Positions 12,837 through 24,705 of a stretch of 64,000 nt of DNA are shown in pieces. Positions within the stretch are counted from its first letter, which is position 1. The number at the start of each line of letters is the position of its first letter. Origin of the DNA: Cyanoderma ruficeps (Eukaryota > Chordata > Aves > Passeriformes > Timaliidae); the NCBI GenBank assembly GCA_008694505.1, contig VZDJ01000662.1, positions 310,001 through 374,000 on the forward strand, read 5' to 3'. The translations under genes and the position numbers were made by a program. The notes below the pieces were generated by a model that saw only the letters and a list, made by a program, of their open reading frames with translations, was not told the origin of the DNA and searched no databases.

Positions 12837-13384
12837 AAGGAAATAAATGATCATGGGTATTTTTGTTCTTCCATTATTCCCTTCACAAAGCAAATGATTT
12901 TATAATAAGCATTCTTTTTCTGGGTTTTCCATGCTAGATATTCTCTATATTGACAAAGTAATCTTTGTAGATTTCTTACAAGAACTTATGTATTCTGGGC
13001 ACATCACTCATGTTAGTAAGAAAATGCAAGCATTTTTCACTTCATCCTGATAAAAAAGAAGGAAAGCAGTTAAAATAGTTTAAGAAGCTGGAACAAATGG
13101 ACAAAAAGGAATAAAGTAGGGGAAAAGGAATTCATATTGCAGGAGATTTAGAAGCTGTTAACCATCAGACTCCAATTCTGTTAATGTTACCAGGACTTCA
13201 GCATTTAATGCTGTGTCAGTTTTGCACTGCAGACACAGCTGTAACAGAAAAGAACAGTAATGATAAAGGAAGAATTTAATTTTAATCTAGCCTATGGGCC
13301 TAAAATCCAGAGCAGAATTCCTGTGCCACAATTGCAAGGTCAGTTTCTATCTGCGAGAAGTGGAAGCAATGTTCCTTTGACCAA
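12837..13384. other. Non-coding stretch
   Basis: AT-rich with no supported feature. Confidence 0.55.
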
Positions 13385-13625
13385 AGAAAAAAAAACAACA
13401 AAAAACACCCTCCCCCCAAAAAAACCACCCACCCCCACAAAAAAAAAACCCTAAAACAAAACCAAAAAACAAACAAAAAACCAAACAAATANCAAACAAA
13501 AAACCAAAAAAAACCCAACAAAAACCACGAAAAAACCCAAAAAACCCCCTCAAAACCCATACAAACAAAAAAAACCAAAAAACCCCCAAAAAGCCAAAAC
13601 AAATCAAACAAAGCCAAAAAAAGCA
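13385..13625. repeat. A/C-rich low-complexity tract with one N
   Basis: About 240 bases made almost entirely of A and C (CAAAA, CCAAAA and CCCCCAAAA-like units), with an N at 13492. The opposite strand is G/T-rich with many G runs of 3-6. The two long minus-strand frames here (115 and 105 codons, rich in Phe, Gly and Trp) are artefacts of this composition. Confidence 0.9.
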
Positions 13626-14480
13626 TAGAACATTGTAACATTGACATAATTTATTATGCTGCATAGAGCTGAACTAACAAAAAAGTTGTTTGCATTGTAT
13701 TACTGCCAACTATATGCAACTGCTGCTTTGCACTTGTTCTGGGCATTAGACAGGGAGATGTTTCCACAGTTAGGAAGATGTATTTTTCTGATCTATCCAA
13801 GCTGAACTTTTTGAACTATTTTTTTTTTTAAAGACATACTGGACAACTGCAAAAATGCAGATCTGCTTGTGGCTCTAAGACTTCAATCCTAAAACTGTAC
13901 ATTCTAGCTCCTGACATCGTACTCCAATTTTCTTATATCTCAGTCCTTTGGGAAAGCCTTCCTAATAGCAGTTTCCAGAAGGCAAAATTTGGAATCTTGG
14001 TTTCAGCAAAATGTGCAGTACTTTTGCTTTTTGAGAGAGAGATCAGTGCTTTATCTGCATTTCCACATTTCACTAATTTGATTTTTGACATCAATTTCCT
14101 GTTGATGTGGTTTTCCATACAGCTTTTGTGTTCTGGATTATATTGTGATTCCTATTTTAAATAACTATTATATCTATGGTTTATAATGTCTCTTTAAGAA
14201 ACCTTGAAATACCTGTTACTTTACAGAAAGAGATTTAATGCCTCTCTCTGACACCTAAGTAGTAACTAAAAATCTACTTTTTCACCTCAATTTTTGTAGC
14301 AAAACAAGGAGATAAAGCACACATTAATGGAGAGGGAGACATTGATGGAGAGGGAGGTTTAGTGAAAATGGAGGATTTCTTATTTCTTTTTGCTAATGAG
14401 GCTTGGGGGCAGACTACAATGATAGAATGCACATGTTCATTTTTGTGGCCAGAAATTTGTTCTTTTGTTATTTTCTTCTT
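13626..14480. other. Non-coding stretch
   Basis: No supported gene or repeat apart from short homopolymers. Confidence 0.55.
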
Positions 14481-14560
14481 CTATCTATCTATCTATCTAT
14501 CTNNNNNNNNNNNNNNNNNNNNNNNNNNNNNNNNNNNNNNNNNNNNCTATCTATCTATTT
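14481..14560. repeat. (CTAT)n microsatellite with 44-N gap
   Basis: Perfect CTAT units run on both sides of a 44-base N stretch at 14503-14546. The gap most likely stands for unresolved repeat length rather than missing unique sequence. Confidence 0.95.
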
Positions 14561-15510
14561 ATTGCCTCCATTCCCTGCTTAGGGAGCATTGTGAAAGGCT
14601 CATTTTGAAAATTAGACTTTGCCTTTGTCACTTCAGTTGAGTAAAAGCCTTGGAGAAGTTGAGAAGTTACTTGAGTCAGCCAGAGAAATTCAACCAGTGC
14701 AGGTTACTTACTGGCCCTCTGAATATTGTCTTTGGTTTCTAAACAGTTTGATGGCTAAGAAATACAACTGAAATGTAACATTGCTAATCTTCATTAAAAG
14801 AATATTAGAAAACTCCTGTCATTCTCACTTTTGCAGGTATTGAACACAGAAAACTGATATGTTACAGTGGTGCAAAAATGCATGAAAGTTAATGAAGCAT
14901 TTGTCTATTCATATTCTCTATATATTATAATTCATATTGTTACTAACATTGGCAATGGTTAGAGCTGTCTCTATGAATTTTTATGGTTTTTACAGGCATA
15001 TATTTTAAAATGAAGACTATTTTCTTAAACTGATTCATTTTGCTCCCTCAAATACCTGACATGCATGTAACTCACATGACTGAAAGTGTGACCAGCATAT
15101 AGCAGACTTGTAACTAGTAAAATCTGTTTGGGGAATCTGCCTGGATTTTTGACATATTTTGCATGTGACACTCGTATTATACAGTAGATTACTTAGAACC
15201 ATGCCTCTAATTTAAGATTACACAGATTGCCAAAGCAAACAAAATTGGTACTCTATAACCAGTTCTTACTTTGCTCCTCTACAGCACTATAGGTCCTGAC
15301 CTCAACAGATGTTTACTTCAGAGGAAACTGAGCGGTGTGAGGCCTCAGTGTGCTGAGTCCTTATAAATCCACTAACTTCACACCTGTTGAGTTTCCCATG
15401 CAATTACAGACATTAAAGCCGTAGTATTTAAACCCTTCAAAAACTGTATCAAACTAATAACCAAGTCTTTTCAAAAGAGTAGTGGTATATATTGTGTGTT
15501 AACCCTGGAT
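14561..15510. other. Non-coding stretch
   Basis: No supported feature. Confidence 0.55.
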
Positions 15511-16170
15511 GGATGACAGATGCTTACCAAAACTGCTCGGTTCCTTCCCTCTTCAGTTGTACATGGAAAATACAACAAAATGCTTATGGATTGAGACAAG
15601 GGCAGGGAGAGATCACTCAGTGCTTATTGTCACAGTCAAAACAGAGTTGACCTTGGGGAAATTAATTTAGTTTATCTGCAATAAAATCAGAATACAGTAA
15701 TGACAAATAATTCCAAATCTTCCCTCCCTTCTTCTTGGCTCCAACTAAATTTCTAATTTCTCTACTTCCTCCTCTTAAGTGGTATAGAGGGACCAGAAGT
15801 GGATGTTGCTGCCAGTTTATCATGCCTTGTCTCTGTCACTCCTCCCTCCTCACACTCCTACCTCCACCAATTTGGGGTGCCTCCCACAGGAAATAGTCCT
15901 TCAAATTTCTGAATATCAATCCTCCCCACAGACTGCAGTTTTTCATGAACTGCTCTAGTATGGGTCCCTTCCCTTTTGGGCAGTCCTTCAGGAACAGGTT
16001 GCTCCAGTGTGGGTACCGCATGGGGTCACGAGTCCTGCCAGCACACCTGGTCCCCCATGTGGGCTCCTCTCTCCATATGGTTAGAGGTCCTACCCAGAGC
16101 CTGCTCCAGTACAGGCTTCAAATGGGATATGTTTAGACACATCCAGCTGCTCCAGCATGGGATCCTCCAG
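15511..16170. mobile_element. LTR-like avian interspersed repeat, copy A (truncated)
   Basis: This shares a long colinear pattern with 56260-57290: 'gcttaccaaaactgctcggttccttcc', then 'gacaagggcagggagagatcactca', then 'aattaatttagtttatctgcaataaaatcagaata', followed by a GC-richer part built from units of about 50 bases that begin 'ctgctccagyrtggg' (near 15950, 16000, 16050, 16105, 16148). I recognise the pattern as a common bird repeat that I believe is an LTR, but I cannot confirm the family. Copy A stops after the last 'catgggatcctccag' unit, so it lacks the right third seen in copy B. Confidence 0.6.
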
Positions 16171-18364
16171 GAGCTCCGAGTGGTTATGTGTGTATTTCTA
16201 TAAAGCAGCGAGCACATGAACATGAAAGTGAAGGCAAAATTACTCCCGCCAGGACTAAACTCACTAATGTAAAGTTTAATTTTGAGAGTAAGCTTGTCAG
16301 AATGCTTGAACCATGACATCAGTATTTTTAGCTTTCAAAAAATACAGTGTACAGACCTGGTGTTCTTCCTACATGACCCAAAACTTTTCCTTTCACTGTT
16401 TTGCTTCACTTCAGGTCCACTCCAGATGTGGACTTGGCTTTCCTCATATGTAAATATACAATAGTATGTTTATGTCATGTCACACTTACAACTAAATCTT
16501 GAAAAAATTAGCAAACTAGCTTACTTAGAGCAAATAGCTTTCTAATAGCTGCAATATGTAATTTTAACTATTGAATTACGAAAATATTTTTTAAAATTAA
16601 TTATAAAATAATGAAATATATTCCAAAGTTGTAATAACACGTTTGTAGTTAGAGCAGTATGCCAGATTTTATGGTTTGGAAAATCAATTTATTTAAACAG
16701 AATTTTGAGGCTGGAAGCAGTGTGAATCCTGCCTTGCAAACCTGCGAGTGGAGTCTTCCACAAGGGTGAGACTACAGCATGTATGTATGAATTCGAAGTA
16801 GGTAGAGAATATTTTCAGCATGACACATTTAAGGTTAATGACACTTGTGTAGTTAAAACTCCCCATGGAGGACAATTCTCCCTAATGTTAGAACGGGATT
16901 ATATACAGACTTGAGAATTCCTGCCATAAAATTGAATCAGGAAAAGAGATAGACTGGGATTTGTGGTTTTGACTGTTCCATTAGACTCTCTGAATAAATC
17001 AAAACTTTAAAGTTGTAATCCTTTTTTTCTTCTTTTTAATGATAAGTATGTTTCCAATTTAGTCCCGTAAATGGTAACTATAATGATCATGTAAAAATAA
17101 GAACATAGAAAAATGCATGCATTGCTTAATTTCAGGGTGTTTTGGAATGTAAATATCTTTCCTGTATGTGTAGTATTTGGATAAGGCTACTAAATAACTG
17201 ATGGTATCCAAATTATATGCAAGTTAAGCTTGGACTGACACTCAAAATCAGATTTCTGCTGTAAAATGTTTAAACACTTCTCATGTCACATTCAGCAATG
17301 TATGGGTAGTAAAACAACCATGGAAACAGACTGTCCATGGATATTTTAAATTGAATTACCCATTTCATGAATATTTGATCTGCTTATTGCCTGCAAATGC
17401 TTCAGATTGCCTACCTATAATTTGAGCTTATTAAACTTCTGAGGGTAAGATCTGTGTGACAGGAATGGCTGTAGTTCTGAAAAATGAAAAAAGAGAATTG
17501 CACAGTATATAAACTTTAACTAGACAGACTGTCCAGTTCTGGTGATATTTTATTTTGACAAGGAATTAAAAATGATGATGTGACAAAAAAGTCTAATTGT
17601 CCTGCTTAATTTGCAAACATCTGATGAGCACATGTATTTTCCAGGATTACTATCTTAAAAGTTGTAGATACTTTTGATTTTTAAAAACTAAAAATATAAA
17701 TATACTCTCATTTATACTCCTAGAATTTTTCACAGACAGAGTAACTTACAGGGGAAGTGGAAATAGTTATAGAGTATAGATATTGTAGACAAGAAAGGAT
17801 TCTCTTTACCTGCTGATAAAGAGATTATCCCCAGAGATAACAAAAGAAAATGCTGAGGGTCATCCTTTCTGTGACATTGCTTACAAGTGTCGTCAGCGAA
17901 GAATTAGCCTTATGGTAGAATGTAAAATTAATGATTTTAATCAGAAAGAAGGATATTTATTTCACATTTATATTTTCGTTATGGTGCCTTATTTGATAAT
18001 ACAGTTATTATAAGTGCTTAAGGATAAAAGGAAAGACTAAAGCTAAAAGTCACATTAACAAAAATAGCCTATAGTTGCCATTACAAATAAGTTGCTAAAA
18101 TGTAGCCAGAATCCCTATGCAGTTTGTGAAAAGACACAAAATATAAGAAAAAGATCTCTAAGGTGCGTTAGTGTGGTAAGGGTATCAATAAAATTTTTAC
18201 CTTTGCGGCAAGTTTTTTCCTTTGCCCCTTAAAATATCAGTATTGTAATGGAAGAAAGTTTCCATAGCATTAACACCCTTTTGAAGCTTTAGCTTAATCA
18301 TTAAGCAGTCTTCCTATTGCATATTTTAATTGATAGAGTCCCTAGCTTGAAAAATTGCCCATTA
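16171..18364. other. Non-coding stretch
   Basis: AT-rich. Open frames up to 97 codons on the minus strand near 16026-16319 overlap the edge of the preceding repeat and carry no recognisable domain. Confidence 0.55.
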
Positions 18365-18412
18365 GCCTAATATATATATTAAATATATATATATATATAT
18401 GCATGCATATTA
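18365..18412. repeat. TA-rich simple repeat
   Basis: Runs of alternating TA followed by GCATGCAT, about 45 bases. Confidence 0.85.
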
Positions 18413-21400
18413 CTTCTGGTAAAATATCAAAATAGATTTAAAATAGATATGATAGATATGATGCTTTTAATATGATATACTTTCTAATTAAATATCTTCA
18501 CCATATAGCCGATAGGGGACAATGAAAGCTGAAACTCATCCAAATTGTTTAGTAGGTATTATTTAACGGTACAAAGCAAGCTTATAGAAATGATTACAAT
18601 TGTATTTGTAAGGAAGTGACTTAAGACAGATTTCTTATACAACAGCACAGACTAGTGGCTTTTAGCAAGGCAGCAAGTTTGCCTTTTAAGAAGTATTAAA
18701 TTAAGATGGCTAAGACCAGAGAGCATAGAAAGTCTGAATGTTTCTGGGTTTCTAATTCATGCATGGCTTCTGGACACTTTCAAAATAGATCGAGGAGCTA
18801 AATACAAACTTCTTTTACAAAGAGACAAGGTTTTTATATACTGTAAGGTATCGAATCTGCCTTGCACATTTTTCTGCATTTACAAGGAACAACTTTGTCC
18901 AGACTTGAGTAGTTTCTCAGTTTCTTGCAAAAGTGTGTCACAGATTCACTGCATCATTACATAAAATTACACAAAGATATTTTTCAAAACCTTTTGATCT
19001 TCTTGACATTTCCAGACAAAATATTTGCATAACATTTGTCCATGCATACCTTGAAACTGAGTGTGCCTCTGACATTTAATCTTTTAAGTCTTCTAGATTT
19101 CAGAAAATATATTGTTACAGTTAAGGTTAGTAACTTAACCTGAATGTAGGAATTTTAATCATAATGATTACACAGATGTCTCCTTACCTCATTTTTTGTG
19201 CATCTTCCTATGTCTGCTTTTTATGTCCTTCTCTCTAGTCAGCCCAAGTAAAATATCACAATGACACTGGTATAGTTGCTTCAAGTGGCTCATATATCCC
19301 TTGACCAGAATTGTCCTACATTTCCCATGAAGATGCGCCCCACTCCTTGAGAAATGCTTTTCTATGCAATTATTTAAATAACTCCTAGAAAACCTAGTGT
19401 GGCCCTGTAGAGACATGAGAATATGGTGTGAATACAATAAGCACATGGGATGGTGCCAGCCACCAGCTGCTGGAAGTATACCGGCAAATTTTCTACTTTC
19501 CAAAACCTAGCTCATGCTGATGGAAAACATACTACTCTTGCTCATCACAATAAATTGATAAAATGGGTAGAGGTGTGCCTCTGTGAGTACATTTAAAAAG
19601 TGATCTTCCAGTACATTTCATTTGTTGATCACTTTTAAGCTCTTAGAAGCAAGGTAATGAACACTGGACCTAAAGACAAAGTTAAAGGTAGGGCACCACA
19701 AAAAATCCTTACACTGAAATCTAGTGAGCTGAATTTAACAGCTGGTATTTTTAATTTAGTCACAGTGATGAGATGTAAAAGATATGAAATGCAAACTAGG
19801 AGGAAATAAATTATTCACCATGCAGTTTAAATGCCATATAATTTGGTATAAGTTTTCTTGGGACAGCAAATACTTCAGGCATGACAGCCTGACATCAATC
19901 TGCCATTTGACTACATAATCATAATTCCTCTTACCATATTCCTCCACTGTGTATTTATATTATTCTAAATGGTTCAACTAGCTTGACTTCCTTATCCTAC
20001 TTAGTCTCATTTCCATTCAATATTGCCATGCAATTTCTTTCCAGCTGCATTATTTCTCAGCAAATGAAAATAGGCTAATGAAATTACAATAGCAGTAATG
20101 GTAGTCTCAAGACATCAAAGACTCTACCCAGGAATTTTTTTGTTGTTTGAGGTTTTTTTGGTTTTGGGTTTTTTTAGGAATTTGTGTGTATTATAGGTAT
20201 TTCAGCTAAAACTTGAAAATCTGTGAGGCTGTATACTCACATCCAAATCACAGATCCATCTAAATCATTCGACATTTAACTTGGCTTTCTTGAAATCCTC
20301 ATCAGGCAGATATAAAATTAAAATTTACAGTCATTTACTTGGGAAGAAATTCTGAGTGTTGTCTGAATTTGAGACTATACATAGAGAATAAAGACAGAAA
20401 AGCTCTTAAAAAATGTCCAGTGCCCTATAAGTTACCTATTACTCCTTATTTTAACATTCAGCATCAAACCTTCGCAGTGGTAACTACTCTGTGTGTGTTG
20501 AGACCTGAAGGACAGTCTCCTGGTAGGTGGACAAAACTAGTTGTGTGTTTTGATTTTGTTTTTATGGGGTTTTTTTTGTTTGTTTTCTGACGCTGCCAAC
20601 TTATAGAGAAATCTGCATATTCACAGTGAGGTTCCTGCTACCTATCCATAACATAGGGATTTTAGAACAATATTTTTACATATCATAATTAATAAAACTG
20701 TAGAACTAATATTTTTACTATTAAATTAAGCAAATTTTTGTCTGCAAAGGCCTCTTTAATTTTCCTCTCTTTTTGCATCTTCTATTAGCCCCATTTTGGA
20801 AGGATTTTGCTTTCTAGTACTCATGTTTATGAATATGGCTTAATTACATAGTCCTCCAGACAGTGAATTGCAAGGAGACTTAGGTCCACATTTTCATAAT
20901 TTTACAGTCTTGATGTCTTTAGAATAATGATCATTTAGATGGATACATAGGTGTCAGGCACCTAAATCTCGACAATGGTAATAGTTTTAATCTTTCACTG
21001 GGTTGCGCATAAAAAACCTTCCTTTTTTTTTTNACACGACTATTGTTTTCCAGTCTTAATTTTCAAGATGACCAAGCACAACTGCTATAACTAAGTTGTC
21101 TGAAACCAACCCAGCCAAGAGACATCTGTTACATTAGAATTAGTTTACCATATTGACAATTCAAATAAAGGAAGGTGGACGAAAGCTGTAGTTAAATTTG
21201 CGTTTAGGTGACAGAATGCACTGCTTAAACTAAGCTTAAACTGAACTTATTTAAACATCTTCAAGAATCTGAAGCTGTTCTGGCTTTTACTAAGTATCTG
21301 TAAGGATTTCCTTGCAGTGGACTTGTCATTCATAGTCATTCTTCTTATTTGGCACATTTGTAGTGTAAGTGGTATTGGACAGGATATACACAGCTTCCCA

Positions 21401-22949
21401 AAAGGACAGTCTGGCTCAGGCCATAAGATCAATTCACAGAAGATCATAATGTCTTCCTGTTCAAGGCATACTGTCAAACAGGATATTTAAAAATAATCCA
21501 ATTAACTCAAGTTAAGTGTATGCTGCTTCTTCCTATAAATAATTAACTGATTTTAATTTAAATCTGTCTTTTAACAAGAGTGTTACAGTGACTCTTTTCT
21601 TCTGCTAAAAAAACCCCATCAACTACTGAGACAGCAACTGCCCATGGCACAATCCTACAGTTTATTCAGCTATGCATAGACTTAACTTGATCATGCAAAT
21701 AATCCCTCTTCTGTGAAGCTTCTTGTTTAACTAGACCTTAATACAGTAATAAGTCACTCTAGGATTCAGATGTAGCTGATTACAATTAAACTATGCTTAT
21801 ACATAAAAAAAAATCAAAAATACATATGTAATCCAAAGATTACATATATAATTCTTCCACTGCCATCAACTTCCTTGTTATTTGATATTTAAAGGACTTG
21901 TAAGAAAAGCTAAAGCTGGCTAGTGATGCAGAAGTGTAAAATAATTCCATCATATTCTGGTTTTTGACAAATACGAGAGATAAAAATATTTTGCTTACTC
22001 TAAACAATGCAATTGTTATCCATATTACAACATGGCAGTTAATACTACAAAAGATCTAATTTGCTCAAAAGTTGGGGTTTTTTTGTTCAGCCTAAAAAAG
22101 GAATGTTTCATTTTTGAAACAAATACTATGAAAGGACTTACATTCGAAAACATGAATTTGTATAGAAGTACAACTAAAGAGTTTTAAGTTACCGGATGAC
22201 AATTTCTTATCTATGTTATATTTAGAATGGATATACCAGGTGACGTGTTAAAGCGGCAACAATTGAATAAATTTTTCTGACTTTGTAGACTAAACATTAC
22301 TGTTTAGTTGTTGGGGGCTTTTCCCTCTTGTCTGTCTCTCTATTTTTTTTTAATACATTTCCATGAAGAAAAATGCTCTTTTCTTGCTACATAGATTCAG
22401 ATGACTCTGGAGGACTTCTGACCCTTTTCCTTTTAACCCCCATTTGCTATCATTTGTGATGTAAGATCACCCATATCAATTGTCTGTAGAAATCTCTTAT
22501 ATTTAAAAAGGGCTAGAGAGATGGGGTACAGTTGTGAGATGACATGAGAAAAGAGGAATAGAGGAATAGGTAAAATAACACTTTGACTTTTATTTGCCAA
22601 CCTGTCTTGGGAACTTTGGCTTCACTTGAACAGTACTGGACCACATAACCACTTAAAGAACTTAAAGTACTGCCCTCATTTTTCAAAAATAGATATATTA
22701 ATTTTTTCCTGCAAAACATAACTTTCTGACATGTACTTACCTGAAGTTTTCATAGTATATGTTTTAATTAGACAATAGAAAAAGACGGAAGAAAACCCCT
22801 CAAAAGCCAGAATTAAAACCAACAAAGAACAACAAAATGTAGAATCATTGCACAGAAGAGAAAAATTTACTGCAGTCCTGTTCCAGGATGTATTTATAAC
22901 TTATTTTTAGCATATGACCAGAAGAAAGAATGGCGAAATTTCCAGAAGT
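18413..22949. other. AT-rich non-coding DNA, 4.5 kb
   Basis: No gene or transposon recognised. It includes small T/G-rich tracts near 20138-20178 and 20548-20588 and a single N at 21033 next to a T run. Confidence 0.55.
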
Positions 22950-23060
22950 GTTTTTGTTTTGGAGGTTTTGTTGGGTTTTTTGTTTGTTTTTGTTTATTTT
23001 GGGGTTTTGGTTTGTTGGTTTGTTTGGGGTTTTGTGTGTATGTGTGTGTGTGTGTGGTTT
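22950..23060. repeat. G/T-rich low-complexity tract ending in (TG)n
   Basis: About 110 bases of TTTTG, GGTTTT and GGGGTTTT-like units followed by a TGTGTG run. It has the same type of composition as the A/C-rich tract at 13385-13625 but on the opposite strand. The open frames across it are artefacts. Confidence 0.9.
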
Positions 23061-23920
23061 CTCTCCACCCACCAATAATTTTATCTTTTTTGTGTATTCA
23101 TTTTACCAATACCTGTTTTGTAGATTTTGGGTGATATTTTAGTTGACACATTAGTAGCAGATTTCCCTTATTATTTTATAGGCATTGCTAAACAATTTCT
23201 GTGTGATAATATGCCATTTTCAGAAATGCCAAGTGCTGTTGAGTATTATTTGTATTCTTTAGATATGTAAAGGAAACAATATGACAGAAGAATTTTTAAA
23301 CAAAAGCCACTGAAAACAAAAATAGCTGCAGAAACAAAATATTTTTAAATGGATAAAAATTAAGGGCAGCAACAGAAGGAAATTTGTATATGCATCTTAT
23401 TTACAAAATTCCAAATTATACCAAGAAGATTGGTGGGTTTCATAAAATAATGACATTTAGCTGTTTTACACTACAGGGCATTGTCCCTACCACAGCTTCT
23501 CCAAGGCACAAGGTTGCTCATATAAAATAATTATTTTAGCTGTTAGGTCTTTTATGCCTGGAACTCTGAGAAGGTGTTTGTCAACAGTTTTTACTTCAGA
23601 AAGTTTACTGACTAGAAAATATGTTAATCTTAAGGCTTTGTAAAAAAAAAAAACAAAACCAAAATTAATTTGATAGTGCTTTTATAATAGAAAAATTAAG
23701 AGACAAGTTGATGTCAATGCCTCCAGATCATTATGCAAACTCTTTACAAATGCAAAAAAACCCCAAAACAAAAAACCTCATGTAAATATCTTACTGCAGA
23801 AGCAAGACCATGATTAAAATCTAATATTTTGGAAAATTCAAATTTTTTTCAAGGAGTCCAGCAAGAGGAAGTTTTGGCGAGGAGGAAATACTTGTTCCAC
23901 TGCTACTAAAGAAGAATAGC
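23061..23920. other. Non-coding stretch
   Basis: AT-rich with short A runs; no supported feature. Confidence 0.55.
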
Positions 23921-24705
23921 TTTTTTTTTTTTTTTTTTTNAGTGGGACCTGGAGCCTGGGCAGGAGCAGGGCCTATGACAAAATCACACAAGCCAGGGCC
24001 ATGTTATGGAATTAAGGCAAAGGACAGAGGCAAGAGGAGGCAGCAGGAAGGTGGAGAGACACGAGACACTCACCCAGAGATCCCCAGTGACGGGGACTAG
24101 AAGGAAAGCTGAGCCAGATGACCAGCCCAGCAGCAGCTGTGGGCAAAGGCCCGGGCTCTTGGCTGGGTGCCACTATGGCTGGCTTTAGGGGGATCACAGC
24201 GGAAGGCACTGGCACATCTGTGGGGCATGGCCTCGTAGGGTCTGACTGTGGCTTCCAGCACTGCTCTGAGTCCTGACCCATGGCTCCCAGCTGGGTGGGC
24301 TGCAGGGCAGCCTCTTGCACAGCTGTGGTACCTTTCACCATGACTGGGCCTTAGGACATGGCCTGCACACACAGCTGGGGCTTAGGAAGGTGGGGACACC
24401 CTGGGAGGACAATCGGGGAGTTGTGTATACACCAGGCTGGGCTGTGTGCCTCTGGAGTGCATCCCCCTAGCAGAAAAAGCGCTGGTGGGGACGCCACACA
24501 GTTCTGCAGCAGTGCTATGAGGGATGGGCAGGACAGGTGTGGGCACTCGGAGCCGGGGAAGGCCTTGGCTGGACATCAGCAGAACCGGGCAGAAGCAGGG
24601 CCCTGCAGCTGACCAGGTCTTGAGGGCTGCCCAAGCCCTCGACACCCTTGGTGGGCCGTGGCATCTGCTTTCACTTCAGCCTGTGATAAGTCTGACAGGA
24701 AATTC
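23921..24705. other. Isolated GC-rich block preceded by poly(T)-N
   Basis: A run of 19 T and one N (23921-23940) is followed by about 765 bases of clearly GC-rich sequence in an otherwise AT-rich region; composition drops back near 24705. Overlapping open frames of 60-109 codons occur on both strands, as expected in GC-rich DNA with few stops, and none contains a domain I know. A poly(T) at the left edge would fit a retroposed transcript inserted on the minus strand, but I could not find a convincing target duplication. Alternatives are an LTR or a CpG-island-like fragment. Confidence 0.5.

Noticed and set aside
13300..13664. Two long minus-strand frames rich in Phe, Gly and Trp.
   Set aside because: They exist only because the A/C-rich low-complexity tract lacks stops on that strand; the repetitive composition and an N rule out a real gene.
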